From positions 100,637 to 164,636 of the forward strand of contig NZ_WQPK01000008.1 of the NCBI RefSeq assembly GCF_018785265.1: 64,000 nt of DNA. The letters are read 5' to 3'. A program made the translations under genes and the position numbers. This stretch comes from Collinsella aerofaciens (GTDB lineage Bacteria > Actinomycetota > Coriobacteriia > Coriobacteriales > Coriobacteriaceae). The notes below the pieces were generated by a model. The model had not been told where the DNA came from. It made no database searches and saw only the letters and a list, made by a program, of their open reading frames with translations. Of this stretch, positions 44,936 through 53,528 are shown piece after piece; the stretch's first letter is position 1; every line of letters starts with the position of its first letter.

Positions 44936-46495
44936 TTACTCGGCGGGGGTTACGCTACCGTCCTGGAAGCCAACGTTGTTGTGGGCAAAGCAGTCCTCGT
45001 ACTTAAAGCCGGAGAGCTCCTCGCAAAGCGCCTTGACCTCGGGCTTGACGTCGGCCATCTTGCCGCCCTCCTTGACGCGGCGGATCTCGTCGCAAAGGAC
45101 GTCGCACTGCTCCTTGTCAATCTTGATGCCGCGGGCAAGGACAGCCGCGAGCAGGAAGAAGCCGGCGCAGCCGATGAGCATGTAGCCGCAGATGTACAGA
45201 GGCACGGTGGCGGGCTGGGTCACGGCGTCGCTGTTGCCGGCGGTCTGAATGAAGCCGGAGGCAGCAAGGACGATGGCCCATGCGTTAACGGCGATAGCCT
45301 GGGCGATCTGCTGGCAGAGCTGCTGAGCGGAGCTGTAGATGCCCTCGCGACGACGCAGGGTGATGAGCTCATCGACATCGGGGATGTAGTTGAGCAGAAC
45401 ATCGGGCAGGTACTGGAAGCCGACGTAGAAGAACTTCCAGATGGCGAAGATGATGGGGTAGGCGATCATGGCGATGGCGACCGTGGAGGTGCCATTGATC
45501 TGACCAAAGGCGAAGTAGTTGTAGGCGATGATGCACGCAGCGCAACCGACGTTGGCCAGGTACCAAGACTTGTGGAAGCCCTTCTTGGCCATGAGAGCGA
45601 CCCAAATGGCGGTGCAGACGATAGCGACGACCTTGCCAGGCATCTCCATCACGGACTCGTAGGACTTAGGAATCTGCAGGCAGTAGACGATGAAGAAGGA
45701 CAGGCAGGCAGACCAGCAGGCAGCAGCGAGCTTCGTGGAGACCTGTGCGTACAGGACCTTGCGGAAGGACTTGTTGCGGAAGGTGGAGATAACGTCGATG
45801 AAGAACTTCTTGATACCCTCGCCGACGCTCTCGATCTTCTCCTGAGCGACCTCCTCGGGGGTGTGCTCCCACGTGGACAGGTACACACAAAGCAGCGAGA
45901 TTGCCATGACCGAAGCGTTGATCGTAGCGATGATGAAGTAGCTGAACGGGTTGGTCTCGCCGAAGGTGCCAAAGCCGAAGCCCACAAGTGCAGCCATCAG
46001 GAAACCGGCGGCGTTACCAAAGAGATGCTTGTAGCCGGTGAGGTACGTACGCTCCTTGAAGTCGTCGGTCATCTCGATGGTAAGCGGCGACAGGTTGGCG
46101 GTGCAGAACGTATACGCGACGTTGTAGATCAGGTACAGCACAAAGTAGTACGGGAAGCCAAACGGCGTAGCCACGAAGATGAGCGGCTCGGCGATCATCA
46201 TCGGGATGGCCAGCAAGATCCAGAAACGACGACGACCAAAGATGCGGCCAATCTTGGTGGCATAGAAGTTATCGGCCACAAAGCCCATCAGCGGGCAAAG
46301 AATAGCGTTGACATAGATGGCAAACGAGCTGATCAGTGCAGCCTCGCCTGCGGACAGGCCACACTCCGTGGACAGGAACAGCACCATGTAGCTGTGCGTA
46401 AAGGTCAGGGCACCGGAATTGAGCATACCGCCCATACCAAAGCCCAAGCGCGTCCAGAATGTGATCTTACGCTTTTTCCCAATCTTATTAGTCAT
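44936..46495 (-). CDS. GPH-family (glycoside-pentoside-hexuronide) cation symporter
   Basis: The 519-residue membrane protein has about twelve helices. Its start (TFWTRLGFGMGGMLNSGALTFTHSYMVLFLS) and GFVADNFYATKIGRIFGRRRFWILLAIPMM match the MelB/GPH family, which imports sugars and uronides with Na+ or H+. Placed at the head of the pectin cluster, it is the probable importer of (unsaturated) oligogalacturonides or galacturonate. ATG at 46495 has GAGGGAG upstream. The promoter region carries three or four operators of the galacturonate regulon. A long polar C-terminus (about 60 residues, ending VTPAE) is a little unusual. Confidence 0.88.
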   Translation of the reverse strand: MTNKIGKKRKITFWTRLGFGMGGMLNSGALTFTHSYMVLFLSTECGLSAGEAALISSFAIYVNAILCPLMGFVADNFYATKIGRIFGRRRFWILLAIPMMIAEPLIFVATPFGFPYYFVLYLIYNVAYTFCTANLSPLTIEMTDDFKERTYLTGYKHLFGNAAGFLMAALVGFGFGTFGETNPFSYFIIATINASVMAISLLCVYLSTWEHTPEEVAQEKIESVGEGIKKFFIDVISTFRNKSFRKVLYAQVSTKLAAACWSACLSFFIVYCLQIPKSYESVMEMPGKVVAIVCTAIWVALMAKKGFHKSWYLANVGCAACIIAYNYFAFGQINGTSTVAIAMIAYPIIFAIWKFFYVGFQYLPDVLLNYIPDVDELITLRRREGIYSSAQQLCQQIAQAIAVNAWAIVLAASGFIQTAGNSDAVTQPATVPLYICGYMLIGCAGFFLLAAVLARGIKIDKEQCDVLCDEIRRVKEGGKMADVKPEVKALCEELSGFKYEDCFAHNNVGFQDGSVTPAE

Positions 46496-46572
46496 CGAGC
46501 TCCCTCTCTTTTCTCGATTGTCTTGTAACAAGACATTTGAGTCCACACTGACATCTGTCTGCCCAGCGTTCA

Positions 46573-46748
46573 GGATGAACGTTTAGTTAGATTATGCGCG
46601 ATTGCTTATGACAGGTGAACGTTCACTTGAATAATATCCTTGAACGGTCGTTTTTTATCGCTGAACGAATATATAACTCGAAACAATCTCGATTACAGGG
46701 GCATTAACTGGGTCATGCTTTTTGAGCAATTAGGTGAACGTTTATTAT
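46573..46748 (-). promoter_or_regulatory. Symporter promoter with multiple galacturonate-regulon operators
   Basis: Sites are ATGAACGTTTAG (46575-46586), GGTGAACGTTCACTT (46614-46628), a degenerate TTGAACGGTC (46640-46649) and GGTGAACGTTTATT (46734-46747). The first two have centres 40 bp apart. TAATCT (46589-46594, minus strand) lies 19 bp from TTCACC within the second site, matching the layout before GH105 and uxaC. This occupies most of the 368-bp gap. Confidence 0.72.
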
Positions 46749-46792
46749 TTCGCCCCTCGTGCCCCTATAAAGACGCGCCATAACAGACAGAA

Positions 46793-46828
46793 CAAAATGG
46801 CCCCGCCGGGAACACTCCCGACGGAGCC
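46793..46828 (-). terminator. Terminator of the uxaC-uxaB-uxaA operon
   Basis: GGCCCCGCCGGGA (46799-46811) pairs with TCCCGACGGAGCC (46816-46828), followed on the minus strand by ATTTTGTT. It is 35 bp beyond the uxaA stop. Confidence 0.8.
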
Positions 46829-46863
46829 ATGGTCAATAGCGCCCTATACGGACTTGTTTGCCA

Positions 46864-48348
46864 CTACAGGCAGACGCCGTCCTTCCAGATACTGATCTCG
46901 TGACAGCCACGGCGCTCGGCACTCGTAAGTTTACCGCTCGCCGTCTCCAGCACCAGCTGGTACAGATCGTGGGCTGCCTCGTCGAGCGTGCGCCCACCTG
47001 TGGCAATCACGCCAGCGTTAAAGTCCATCCAGTTGGCCTTGTGGTCACACAAACGCTGATTGGTGAACACCTTGAGCGTAGGCACCGGCGCGCCAAACGG
47101 TGTGCCGCGGCCAGTCGAGAACAGAATCACGTGGCAGCCGGCAGCCGTCAACGCCGTGGTGGATACCATGTCGTTGCCCGGACCGCACAGCATGTTCAGG
47201 CCGTGTTTAGTTGCCTGGCCGGCATACGGCAGCACGTCGACGATGGGGGCAGATCCGCCCTTTTGCACGCAGCCGCAGCTCTTGTCCTCGAGCGTGGTAA
47301 TACCGCCGTCCTTGTTGCCGGGACTCGGGTTCTCATAAACGACCTCGCCGTGGCTAATAAAGTAGTCCTTAAATCCATTGAGCATGTCGGAGGCAGCGTT
47401 AAAGACCTGCTCGTTCTCGCAACGGTCGAGCAGGATGCTCTCCGCGCCAAACATCTCGGGCACCTCGGTAAGCACCGACGTGCCGCCACGGGCGACGACC
47501 ATATCGCTCACGCGACCGATCGTGGGGTTGGCGGTAATGCCCGAAAGACCGTCGGAGCCGCCACACTTAAGACCAATGACCAGCTCGGAGGCCGGAATGG
47601 GCTCGCGCTTGGACTGCTTTGCCAGGTCTGCCAGCTCGGCCAGAATCTTGTGGCCCTCGATTTGCTCGTCGGCTACATCCTGGCAGGTGAGAAAGCGAAC
47701 GCGCTCGTGATCGAAGTCACCGAGCTCGTCGAGCACCTGCTGGTGTGTGCAGTTCTCGCAACCGAGCGACAGGAACAGCACGCCGGCCGCATTAGGGTGA
47801 CGCGAGAGCGCCACCAGCAGACGACGCGTCTGGACATGGTCGGCGCCGGTCTGCGAGCAACCGAACGGATGCGGGAAGTAGTAGACGCCCTCCAGCGAGC
47901 CATCGACCAGATCCTGGGCCTGCTCGCACATGGCACGGGCGACTTCGTTGACACAGCCGACCGTGGGGATGATCCACAGCTCGTTGCGCGTCGCGGCACG
48001 ACCGTCGGCGCGGCGGAACCCCATAAAGGTCTCGGGCTCAACCGACTCAACGACCGGATGCGTGGGGTTGTAGGTGTACTCGACCTCGCCCGAAAGGTTG
48101 GTCTTCACATTGTGCGTGTGGAGCCACTGACCGGGCTGGACATCGCCCGTCACGTGTCCGATAGGAAGGCCGTACTTAATGACGTCCTCGCCGGCGGCAA
48201 TCGAGCGCACCGCCATCTTATGGCCCTGCGGAATATCCTCCGCGGCCACGACCTCGCCCACCCCGGGAACCACGACGGCGGTGCCCTTGGCAAGCGGCGA
48301 CAGCGCGACGATCACGTTGTCGGCCGGATTGATCTGGATAGTGTTCAT
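46864..48348 (-). CDS. uxaA: Altronate dehydratase
   Basis: The 494-residue enzyme has the N-terminal SAF domain (residues 1-95, ending HTHNVKTNL) and the large C-terminal dehydratase domain with conserved Cys residues (FGCSQTGADH, LGCENC, GLKCGGSDG) that bind iron. It dehydrates D-altronate to KDG, the last step of galacturonate isomerisation. It is the third gene in the order uxaC, uxaB, uxaA, 81 bp after uxaB. The ATG at 48348 gives the normal full-length enzyme. Confidence 0.95.
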   Translation of the reverse strand: MNTIQINPADNVIVALSPLAKGTAVVVPGVGEVVAAEDIPQGHKMAVRSIAAGEDVIKYGLPIGHVTGDVQPGQWLHTHNVKTNLSGEVEYTYNPTHPVVESVEPETFMGFRRADGRAATRNELWIIPTVGCVNEVARAMCEQAQDLVDGSLEGVYYFPHPFGCSQTGADHVQTRRLLVALSRHPNAAGVLFLSLGCENCTHQQVLDELGDFDHERVRFLTCQDVADEQIEGHKILAELADLAKQSKREPIPASELVIGLKCGGSDGLSGITANPTIGRVSDMVVARGGTSVLTEVPEMFGAESILLDRCENEQVFNAASDMLNGFKDYFISHGEVVYENPSPGNKDGGITTLEDKSCGCVQKGGSAPIVDVLPYAGQATKHGLNMLCGPGNDMVSTTALTAAGCHVILFSTGRGTPFGAPVPTLKVFTNQRLCDHKANWMDFNAGVIATGGRTLDEAAHDLYQLVLETASGKLTSAERRGCHEISIWKDGVCL

Positions 48349-48429
48349 TGCAAATGGTCCTAACCCTACAGGTTGAGCAGAAGTCGAGACGCGGGCACGC
48401 CGTCCCGCGCCCGCGTCTGCGCCGGAAAT

Positions 48430-49944
48430 TTACGCCTGAGCGTTGGCGAAGGCCTGCTTGGCACCCTCGGTGCGCACGACGGCGAGCGCACTGACGACAA
48501 ACTCCTCAAGACCGGCGATCTGCGTAAGGTCCTCGCCCCACATCTGCTCGTTGGTGAGCACGTCGTGCACCAGCTGGGCATCGTCGGCACCGGCGTGGGC
48601 GGCGTAGAAATCGAGTACGAAGGCGTCGTCCTGAGCGGTGTACTCGGTGCCGTCGGAGCGACGCAGGTGCAGGCCGTCGCCCTCGCGGGACACGAGCTCC
48701 TGCGTGTAGAAGGAGATGAGCGTAGCGAGGCTCGTCGCCAGGCACTTGGGCAGGTTGCCGGTCTCGGCAACGTAGTCCTTGAGCGTGGGCAGGTCGCGAG
48801 CGCGCCACTTAGCCGTGGAGTTGAGGCAGATGGAGAGCAGCGCATGATCAATAAACGGGTTGTCGAAGCGGTTTTCGACGGCGGCGGCAAAGGCCTTGCA
48901 GTCCTCGACATCCAAGTCGGCGGCAAGCGTCGGAATGACCTCGTCGTAGAGCATGGTGTTCATGAAGCCGCGAATGGTCTCGTCATGCATGCAGTCGCGC
49001 ACGATATCAAAGCCGGCAACCCAGGAACCCGGAACGAAGGCGGTATGGGCACCGTTGAGGATGCGGACCTTGCGCTTTTTGTACGGGGTGACGTCGGGAG
49101 TCACAAAGACACCCGGAAGACCAGCCTTCACAAAGGGAAGCTTCTCGGCAAGCGACTCGTCGCCCTGGATGCCCCACATCTGGAAGGGCTCGCGCACGGC
49201 CAGGAAGGGATCCTCGTAGCCCAGACGCTCGGCAACCGCCGCGGCCTCCTTAGGATCGCGGATGCGGCCGGGGACGATGGTGTCGACGAGCGTGGTGCAG
49301 ACGGTGCAGTCGTTAGCTATCCACTGCGCAAACTCGTCCTCCCAGCCCCAGTCGCTCACATACTGGTTCATGATGCGCAGCAACTCCTCGCCGTTGTGAT
49401 CGATGAGCTCGCAGGCGAGGACGATGACGCCCGGCTTACCGGCAGCCCAGCGGGTGTGGAGCACCTGGGCAAGCTTGGCGGGGAAGCTCGCAGGTGGCAT
49501 GTCGTCGGCCTTGCAGGACGGGTCATAGGCGATACCGGCCTCGGTGGTGTTGGAGACGATGATCTCTAGGTCGTCGGAGACGGCGACCTCCATCATGGCG
49601 CGATAGTCGTCCTCACGATACGGGTTAAGGCAGCGGCTGCAGGCGCTGATCACGCGTGACTCGTCAACCGTGTTGCCGTTCTCCTTGCCGCGCACCAGCA
49701 CGGTGTACAGGTCGTCCTGGGCATTGATACCGTCGGCAAAGCCAAAGGCACCGCTGATGGGCTGCACCATGACGACCTTGCCGTTCCAGCCGGTGGCCTC
49801 GTTGCCCATGTCAAAGAAACGGTCGACGAAGGCGCGCAGGAAATTGCCCTCGCCAAACTGCAGAACCTTCTCGGGAGCATCCTTGGGCAGCAAATAGCCC
49901 TTGTAGCCGATCTTCTCGAGCGCATCGTAGCTGATGTTCTCCAT
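48430..49944 (-). CDS. uxaB: Tagaturonate reductase (altronate oxidoreductase)
   Basis: This 504-residue protein belongs to the polyol/mannitol dehydrogenase family: QFGEGNFLRAFVDRFFD near the start is the nucleotide-binding region, SNTTEAGIAYDP and KPGVIVLACELIDHNGEEL are typical of UxaB, and RILNGAHTAFVPGSWVAGFD contains the catalytic Lys-Asn-His region in modified form. It reduces D-tagaturonate to D-altronate with NADH. ATG at 49944 follows AAGGAGAG. It stands between uxaC and uxaA in one transcript. Confidence 0.93.
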   Translation of the reverse strand: MENISYDALEKIGYKGYLLPKDAPEKVLQFGEGNFLRAFVDRFFDMGNEATGWNGKVVMVQPISGAFGFADGINAQDDLYTVLVRGKENGNTVDESRVISACSRCLNPYREDDYRAMMEVAVSDDLEIIVSNTTEAGIAYDPSCKADDMPPASFPAKLAQVLHTRWAAGKPGVIVLACELIDHNGEELLRIMNQYVSDWGWEDEFAQWIANDCTVCTTLVDTIVPGRIRDPKEAAAVAERLGYEDPFLAVREPFQMWGIQGDESLAEKLPFVKAGLPGVFVTPDVTPYKKRKVRILNGAHTAFVPGSWVAGFDIVRDCMHDETIRGFMNTMLYDEVIPTLAADLDVEDCKAFAAAVENRFDNPFIDHALLSICLNSTAKWRARDLPTLKDYVAETGNLPKCLATSLATLISFYTQELVSREGDGLHLRRSDGTEYTAQDDAFVLDFYAAHAGADDAQLVHDVLTNEQMWGEDLTQIAGLEEFVVSALAVVRTEGAKQAFANAQA

Positions 49945-50040
49945 CTGTGTCTCTCCTTAGATAGCTGTTAGCGTGCAAGCAAAACAGGGGCGCCGCGTGT
50001 GGCAACGGCGCTCCCGAGTTCGATGTGATTCGATGCAGGC

Positions 50041-51468
50041 TTATGCCTCGACGGTGTCCAAATCAAAGCCAAAGTAGCGGACCGCGTTGTTGTAGCTGAT
50101 GTCGCGCACGATACTGCCCAGCAGCTCCATGTCGGCCGGGTACTTGCCCTGCTCGACCCACTCGCCGATCACGCTGCACAGCACGCGACGGAAGTACTCG
50201 TGGCGCGGATAGGACAGGAAAGAGCGGGAGTCGGTAAGCATGCCCACAAAGTTGCCCAGCACGCCCTCGTTAGCCAGAGCCGTGAGTTGCTCGCGCATGC
50301 CGACCTCGTTGTCGTTGAACCACCAGGCGGAGCCGTTCTGGATCTTACCGGCGGTCGGAGCCTCCTGGAAGCAGCCCATGACGGTATCGATCATGGTGTT
50401 ATCGATGGGGTTCAGGCTGTACAGGATGGTCTTGGGCAGGCCGCAGGTCTCCTGGATGGAGTTGAGGAAATCGGCGAGCTGGTCGGACGGCGTGTAGTTG
50501 GAGATGCAGTCGTAGCCGGTGTCGGGACCGAGCTTGGCGAACATGGCGCGGTTGTTGTCGCGCTTGCAGCCAAAGTGCAGCTGCATGGCCCAGCCCAGAC
50601 GGACATACTCACCGGCAACGAACTGCATAAAGGCAGTCTTGTACTTGAGGACTTCTTCCTCGGTGAGCGGCTCAGCAGCCAGGCCCTTGGCAAAGATGGC
50701 CTCGATCTCGTCGGCGGTAGCCGGGACGTACATAACGTAGTCGAGTGCGTGGTCGGAGGCGCGGCAGCCCAGCTCGTGAGCAACGTCGTAGCGCTTGGAA
50801 ATGGCGGACTTCATGCCCTCGAAGTCGCTGACCTCAACGCCGGCAGCCTCGGAGAGGTGCCTGCAGTAGTCGGCAAACTCCTGGCCACGCTCGATGCGCA
50901 GGGCGGCGTCGGGGCGCATGGCGGGAACGACCTGAACGTCAAAGCTGTCGTCGGCTGCAATCTTTTTGTGCCACTCAAAGCTGTCGGCGGGGTCGTCAGT
51001 AGTGCAGATCATGCGGACATTGGACTGCTTGATCAGGTTGCGGCAGGTGAAACTGGCCTCGGCGAGCTTGGCGTTGGCAAGGTCCCAAACCTCCTGGGCA
51101 GTCTTGCCGTTGAGGACGCCCTCGTAGCCAAAGTAGCGCTTAAGCTCCAGGTGGCTCCACTCAAAGACGGGGTTGCCGACGCAGCGACCCAGGGTCTCGG
51201 CCCACTTTTGGAACTTCTCGCGAGCAGGGGCGTCGCCAGTGATAAAGCGCTCGTCGACGCCGTTGGCACGCATCAGGCGCCACTTGTAGTGGTCGCCGCC
51301 CAGCCAAACCTCGGTGATGTTCTCGAAACGCTTGTCCTCCCAAATCTCCTTGGGAGAAATGTGGCAGTGGTAGTCGACGATGGGCATGCCCTCGGCAAAG
51401 TTGTGGAACAGCTCCTCGCCGGTCTTGGTGCTCAGCAGAAAATCCTGATCGTCCATGAAGTTTTTCAT
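50041..51468 (-). CDS. uxaC: Uronate isomerase
   Basis: The 475-residue amidohydrolase-fold enzyme has MPIVDYHCHISPKEIWEDK with the HxH metal site near residue 38, CTTDDPADSF, and LHFGCKRDNN later in the barrel. It isomerises D-galacturonate to D-tagaturonate (and glucuronate to fructuronate). ATG at 51468 follows AAAGGGG; a frame opening at 51537 starts inside an operator and is rejected. It is the first gene of uxaC-uxaB-uxaA, just downstream of two perfect operators. Confidence 0.95.
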   Translation of the reverse strand: MKNFMDDQDFLLSTKTGEELFHNFAEGMPIVDYHCHISPKEIWEDKRFENITEVWLGGDHYKWRLMRANGVDERFITGDAPAREKFQKWAETLGRCVGNPVFEWSHLELKRYFGYEGVLNGKTAQEVWDLANAKLAEASFTCRNLIKQSNVRMICTTDDPADSFEWHKKIAADDSFDVQVVPAMRPDAALRIERGQEFADYCRHLSEAAGVEVSDFEGMKSAISKRYDVAHELGCRASDHALDYVMYVPATADEIEAIFAKGLAAEPLTEEEVLKYKTAFMQFVAGEYVRLGWAMQLHFGCKRDNNRAMFAKLGPDTGYDCISNYTPSDQLADFLNSIQETCGLPKTILYSLNPIDNTMIDTVMGCFQEAPTAGKIQNGSAWWFNDNEVGMREQLTALANEGVLGNFVGMLTDSRSFLSYPRHEYFRRVLCSVIGEWVEQGKYPADMELLGSIVRDISYNNAVRYFGFDLDTVEA

Positions 51469-51521
51469 CAAACAACCCCTTTGTTTGCGGAGCGGGCGCA
51501 CAATACGCTCGTCATCCTCTA

Positions 51522-51616
51522 GGTGAACGTTCACCATACTAATCCATTACGACTCAAAAGGTGAACGTTCACCTAACAACCATGGGGTGAACGGTAGGTT
51601 TTGCCCGTTCAACGGT
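51522..51616 (-). promoter_or_regulatory. uxaC promoter with two perfect and two degenerate operators
   Basis: GGTGAACGTTCACC occurs exactly at 51522-51535 and again at 51560-51573 (centres 38 bp apart). GGTGAACGGTAGG (51586-51598) and CCGTTCAACGGT (51605-51616) are weaker. TAGTAT (51536-51541, minus strand) lies 18 bp from TTCACC in the second site, so the two perfect sites bracket the core promoter. Confidence 0.82.
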
Positions 51617-51704
51617 TGCCGGAGCTGTGACTTGCATGCATTGCGGACCGGTTGGCGTCCCCGAACACCGAACTTGAGCGCTTTTGCTCAGGTGGGTCAT
51701 GTCC

Positions 51705-51903
51705 CGACGTACATTTTTGGGAGTATTCAGCATTGGAGCGCGCCGTGCGGCATCCTCAGCGTCCTATTTGGAACGCAGATAGCGCCCGATCGGCATAAAA
51801 AGTGCCCCCGATGGCAAATTACGCCATCGGGGGCACTTAAAACAGTCGTTCTGCACCTCATTCAGGGCATGCCAATGCTGAATACTCCCAAAAATGCACG
51901 TCG
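51705..51903. repeat. 199-bp element bounded by 32-bp inverted repeats
   Basis: Arms 51705-51736 and 51872-51903 are inverted copies with one mismatch and contain TTTTTGGGAGTATTCAGCATT. A strong terminator hairpin lies inside. The element fills most of the gap between the uxaC promoter and the LacI gene end. Confidence 0.8.
51802..51836 (-). terminator. Intrinsic terminator of the LacI-family gene
   Basis: GTGCCCCCGATGGC pairs perfectly with GCCATCGGGGGCAC around 7 bases, followed on the minus strand by TTTTTATG. Confidence 0.9.
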
Positions 51904-51928
51904 CAAGAGAGGGTACCTGCTCAATCGG

Positions 51929-53008
51929 CTAAATACCCGCAAGTTCGCAGTAGCGGTCGACATTGCTGGCAAATACCATCTCGACGGCGCCCTTCTGGAC
52001 GGGCTCCGTCGGGGTCCTTCCCCACAGCAAATAATCGCCCAGTGTCTTGGCGCCGCGATACGCCAGGCTCGTCGGGTCCTTATAGACAATATTGGTAAAG
52101 ATACCGCGGCGCAAGGCCAGGGCGCTTTCGGGAAACAGGTCGTTGCCGATCACCATGACCCGACCGGCCTTGCCGGTCGAGACGAGCGCGTCGGCAACCA
52201 CTTCGGAACCAACGGCAAAAACGCTACAGATAAGTTCGGGGGCGTCCGGCGCACTCAAGCGCTTTTCGAGCTCATGCTCGAGTTGTTTGACTTGCGCATG
52301 GGCACCTGCAAGATCCTCAACCTGCCATGGAATATCACGTTCGCGCAGGTAATTGTGGAAGGCGCGGGCGGTTAGATAGTGCGAATCGGTATATGGGTCG
52401 CCTGTCAAAAGGAGCACGCGGGCGTCGGCCCCAGAAGCATGGACCAGGTTTGCCGCCTGCTCGGCCATAAGGCTGCCTGCCGTCGAATAATCGGCCAAGC
52501 TCGCACCCAAACGATTCAAATGCGGACGGTCGCCGTCGACAAGCTCAATCGTCACGCCCGCCTCGGCGATCTGCCCCAAAAGCTCAGTCGCACGATCGTC
52601 GCCCGGCGCATAGGCGAGCAAGCCATCAATCTTCTCGCCCACCTGCAGACGCTCGTCGATTTGCTCGAGTGCATCAGCGTAGCCGCCCACGCCAAATTCA
52701 ACGCGCTCAACCGTAATGCCCCGGTCGATGACCTCCTGTTCAAAGCGATTGCAGCCTTCCCACAGGTAACGGAAAAAGTACGCTCCCTCGCGCGATGCGC
52801 GGGGCAGGCAAAACACCAGATTGATATCCTTGCGGCGCAGGCTTGAGGCACTTGTATTGCGGTGATAGCCCATGGCCTCGGCCTTAGCGTTCACCTTGGC
52901 GCGCACGGATTCGCTCACGCCGGCCTTTCCCGTCAGAGCCTTGTGCACGGTATTGATGGAAACGCCAAGCTCGGCGGCTATGTCCTTCATGGTTACGCGA
53001 GCGCTCAT
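51929..53008 (-). CDS. LacI-family regulator, probable repressor of the pectin/galacturonate regulon
   Basis: The 359-residue protein has a LacI helix-turn-helix at residues 6-27 (MKDIAAELGVSINTVHKALTG), a hinge (SASSLRRKDINLVFCLP) and a sugar-binding-type effector domain. It lies immediately upstream of uxaC, in the same direction and separated by its terminator. The palindrome GTGAACGTTCAC has the even-symmetry form with a central AACGTT-type CG step usual for LacI proteins, and it occurs at four promoters in this window. The link of this protein to that site is inferred from position. The last residues of the recognition helix (INTVHKAL rather than ATVSRAL) are unusual. The start is ATG at 53008. 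Confidence 0.82.
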   Translation of the reverse strand: MSARVTMKDIAAELGVSINTVHKALTGKAGVSESVRAKVNAKAEAMGYHRNTSASSLRRKDINLVFCLPRASREGAYFFRYLWEGCNRFEQEVIDRGITVERVEFGVGGYADALEQIDERLQVGEKIDGLLAYAPGDDRATELLGQIAEAGVTIELVDGDRPHLNRLGASLADYSTAGSLMAEQAANLVHASGADARVLLLTGDPYTDSHYLTARAFHNYLRERDIPWQVEDLAGAHAQVKQLEHELEKRLSAPDAPELICSVFAVGSEVVADALVSTGKAGRVMVIGNDLFPESALALRRGIFTNIVYKDPTSLAYRGAKTLGDYLLWGRTPTEPVQKGAVEMVFASNVDRYCELAGI

Positions 53009-53152
53009 GCGGTTACTCCGTTATAGATAAGTTGCCAATTAATAGTCCAGTTAACGATACCCCAAAAATACTCTTCGACTCGCCGTGCTCTCCCTCAAAT
53101 GCACAAAGCGCCCCGCGAACGGATGCCCGCGGAGCGCTTGGATGTCCGGACC

Positions 53153-53353
53153 TTATTTGATACCGCGACCCAAGTCTTCGGCGATTTTGTCTACGCCCTT
53201 AAGTGCAGCGCACGTCTTTTTGTTGGAGCAATGCCCCGTGCAAACGCCACCCTGAGCGCAGTCGGCGCAGGTGCCCTTGCGGTAGATGCGCACGCACACG
53301 GCGACAAACGCAACGCCGATAACAGCCAGTACAACAATATCGATAGGTGCCAT
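53153..53353 (-). CDS. FeoB-associated Cys-rich membrane protein
   Basis: This 66-residue protein has one N-terminal membrane helix (IDIVVLAVIGVAFVAVCVRIY) followed by a Cys-rich tail (CADCAQGGVCTGHCSNKKTC, six Cys in about 20 residues). It matches the small proteins found after feoB in many Gram-positive bacteria and may assist ferrous iron transfer at the membrane. AGGAGG precedes the ATG. A terminator stands between it and feoB, so it may have reduced or separate expression. Confidence 0.85.
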   Translation of the reverse strand: MAPIDIVVLAVIGVAFVAVCVRIYRKGTCADCAQGGVCTGHCSNKKTCAALKGVDKIAEDLGRGIK

Positions 53354-53465
53354 AGCAAGCCTCCTCTAGTTAACCACCACTTACTTTACCCCATTCTCCA
53401 CCCACCAAAAAGGGACAGGTTTATTTTGGTCGGTTTTATCTGCGGAAATGCCACATCTCCCCCAC

Positions 53466-53498
53466 CAAAAAGCCCGAGTGTCACTGAGACACCCGGGC
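53466..53498 (-). terminator. Intrinsic terminator after feoB
   Basis: GCCCGAGTGTC (53472-53482) pairs with GACACCCGGGC (53488-53498), followed on the minus strand by TTTTTGG. Confidence 0.88.
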
Positions 53499-53528
53499 TC
53501 GTGGAAAGGGGTTGATCCTTATTCGGAC

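Noticed and set aside
51705..51903. Insertion sequence remnant
   Set aside because: No transposase fragment or target-site duplication is visible; only the inverted arms are supported.
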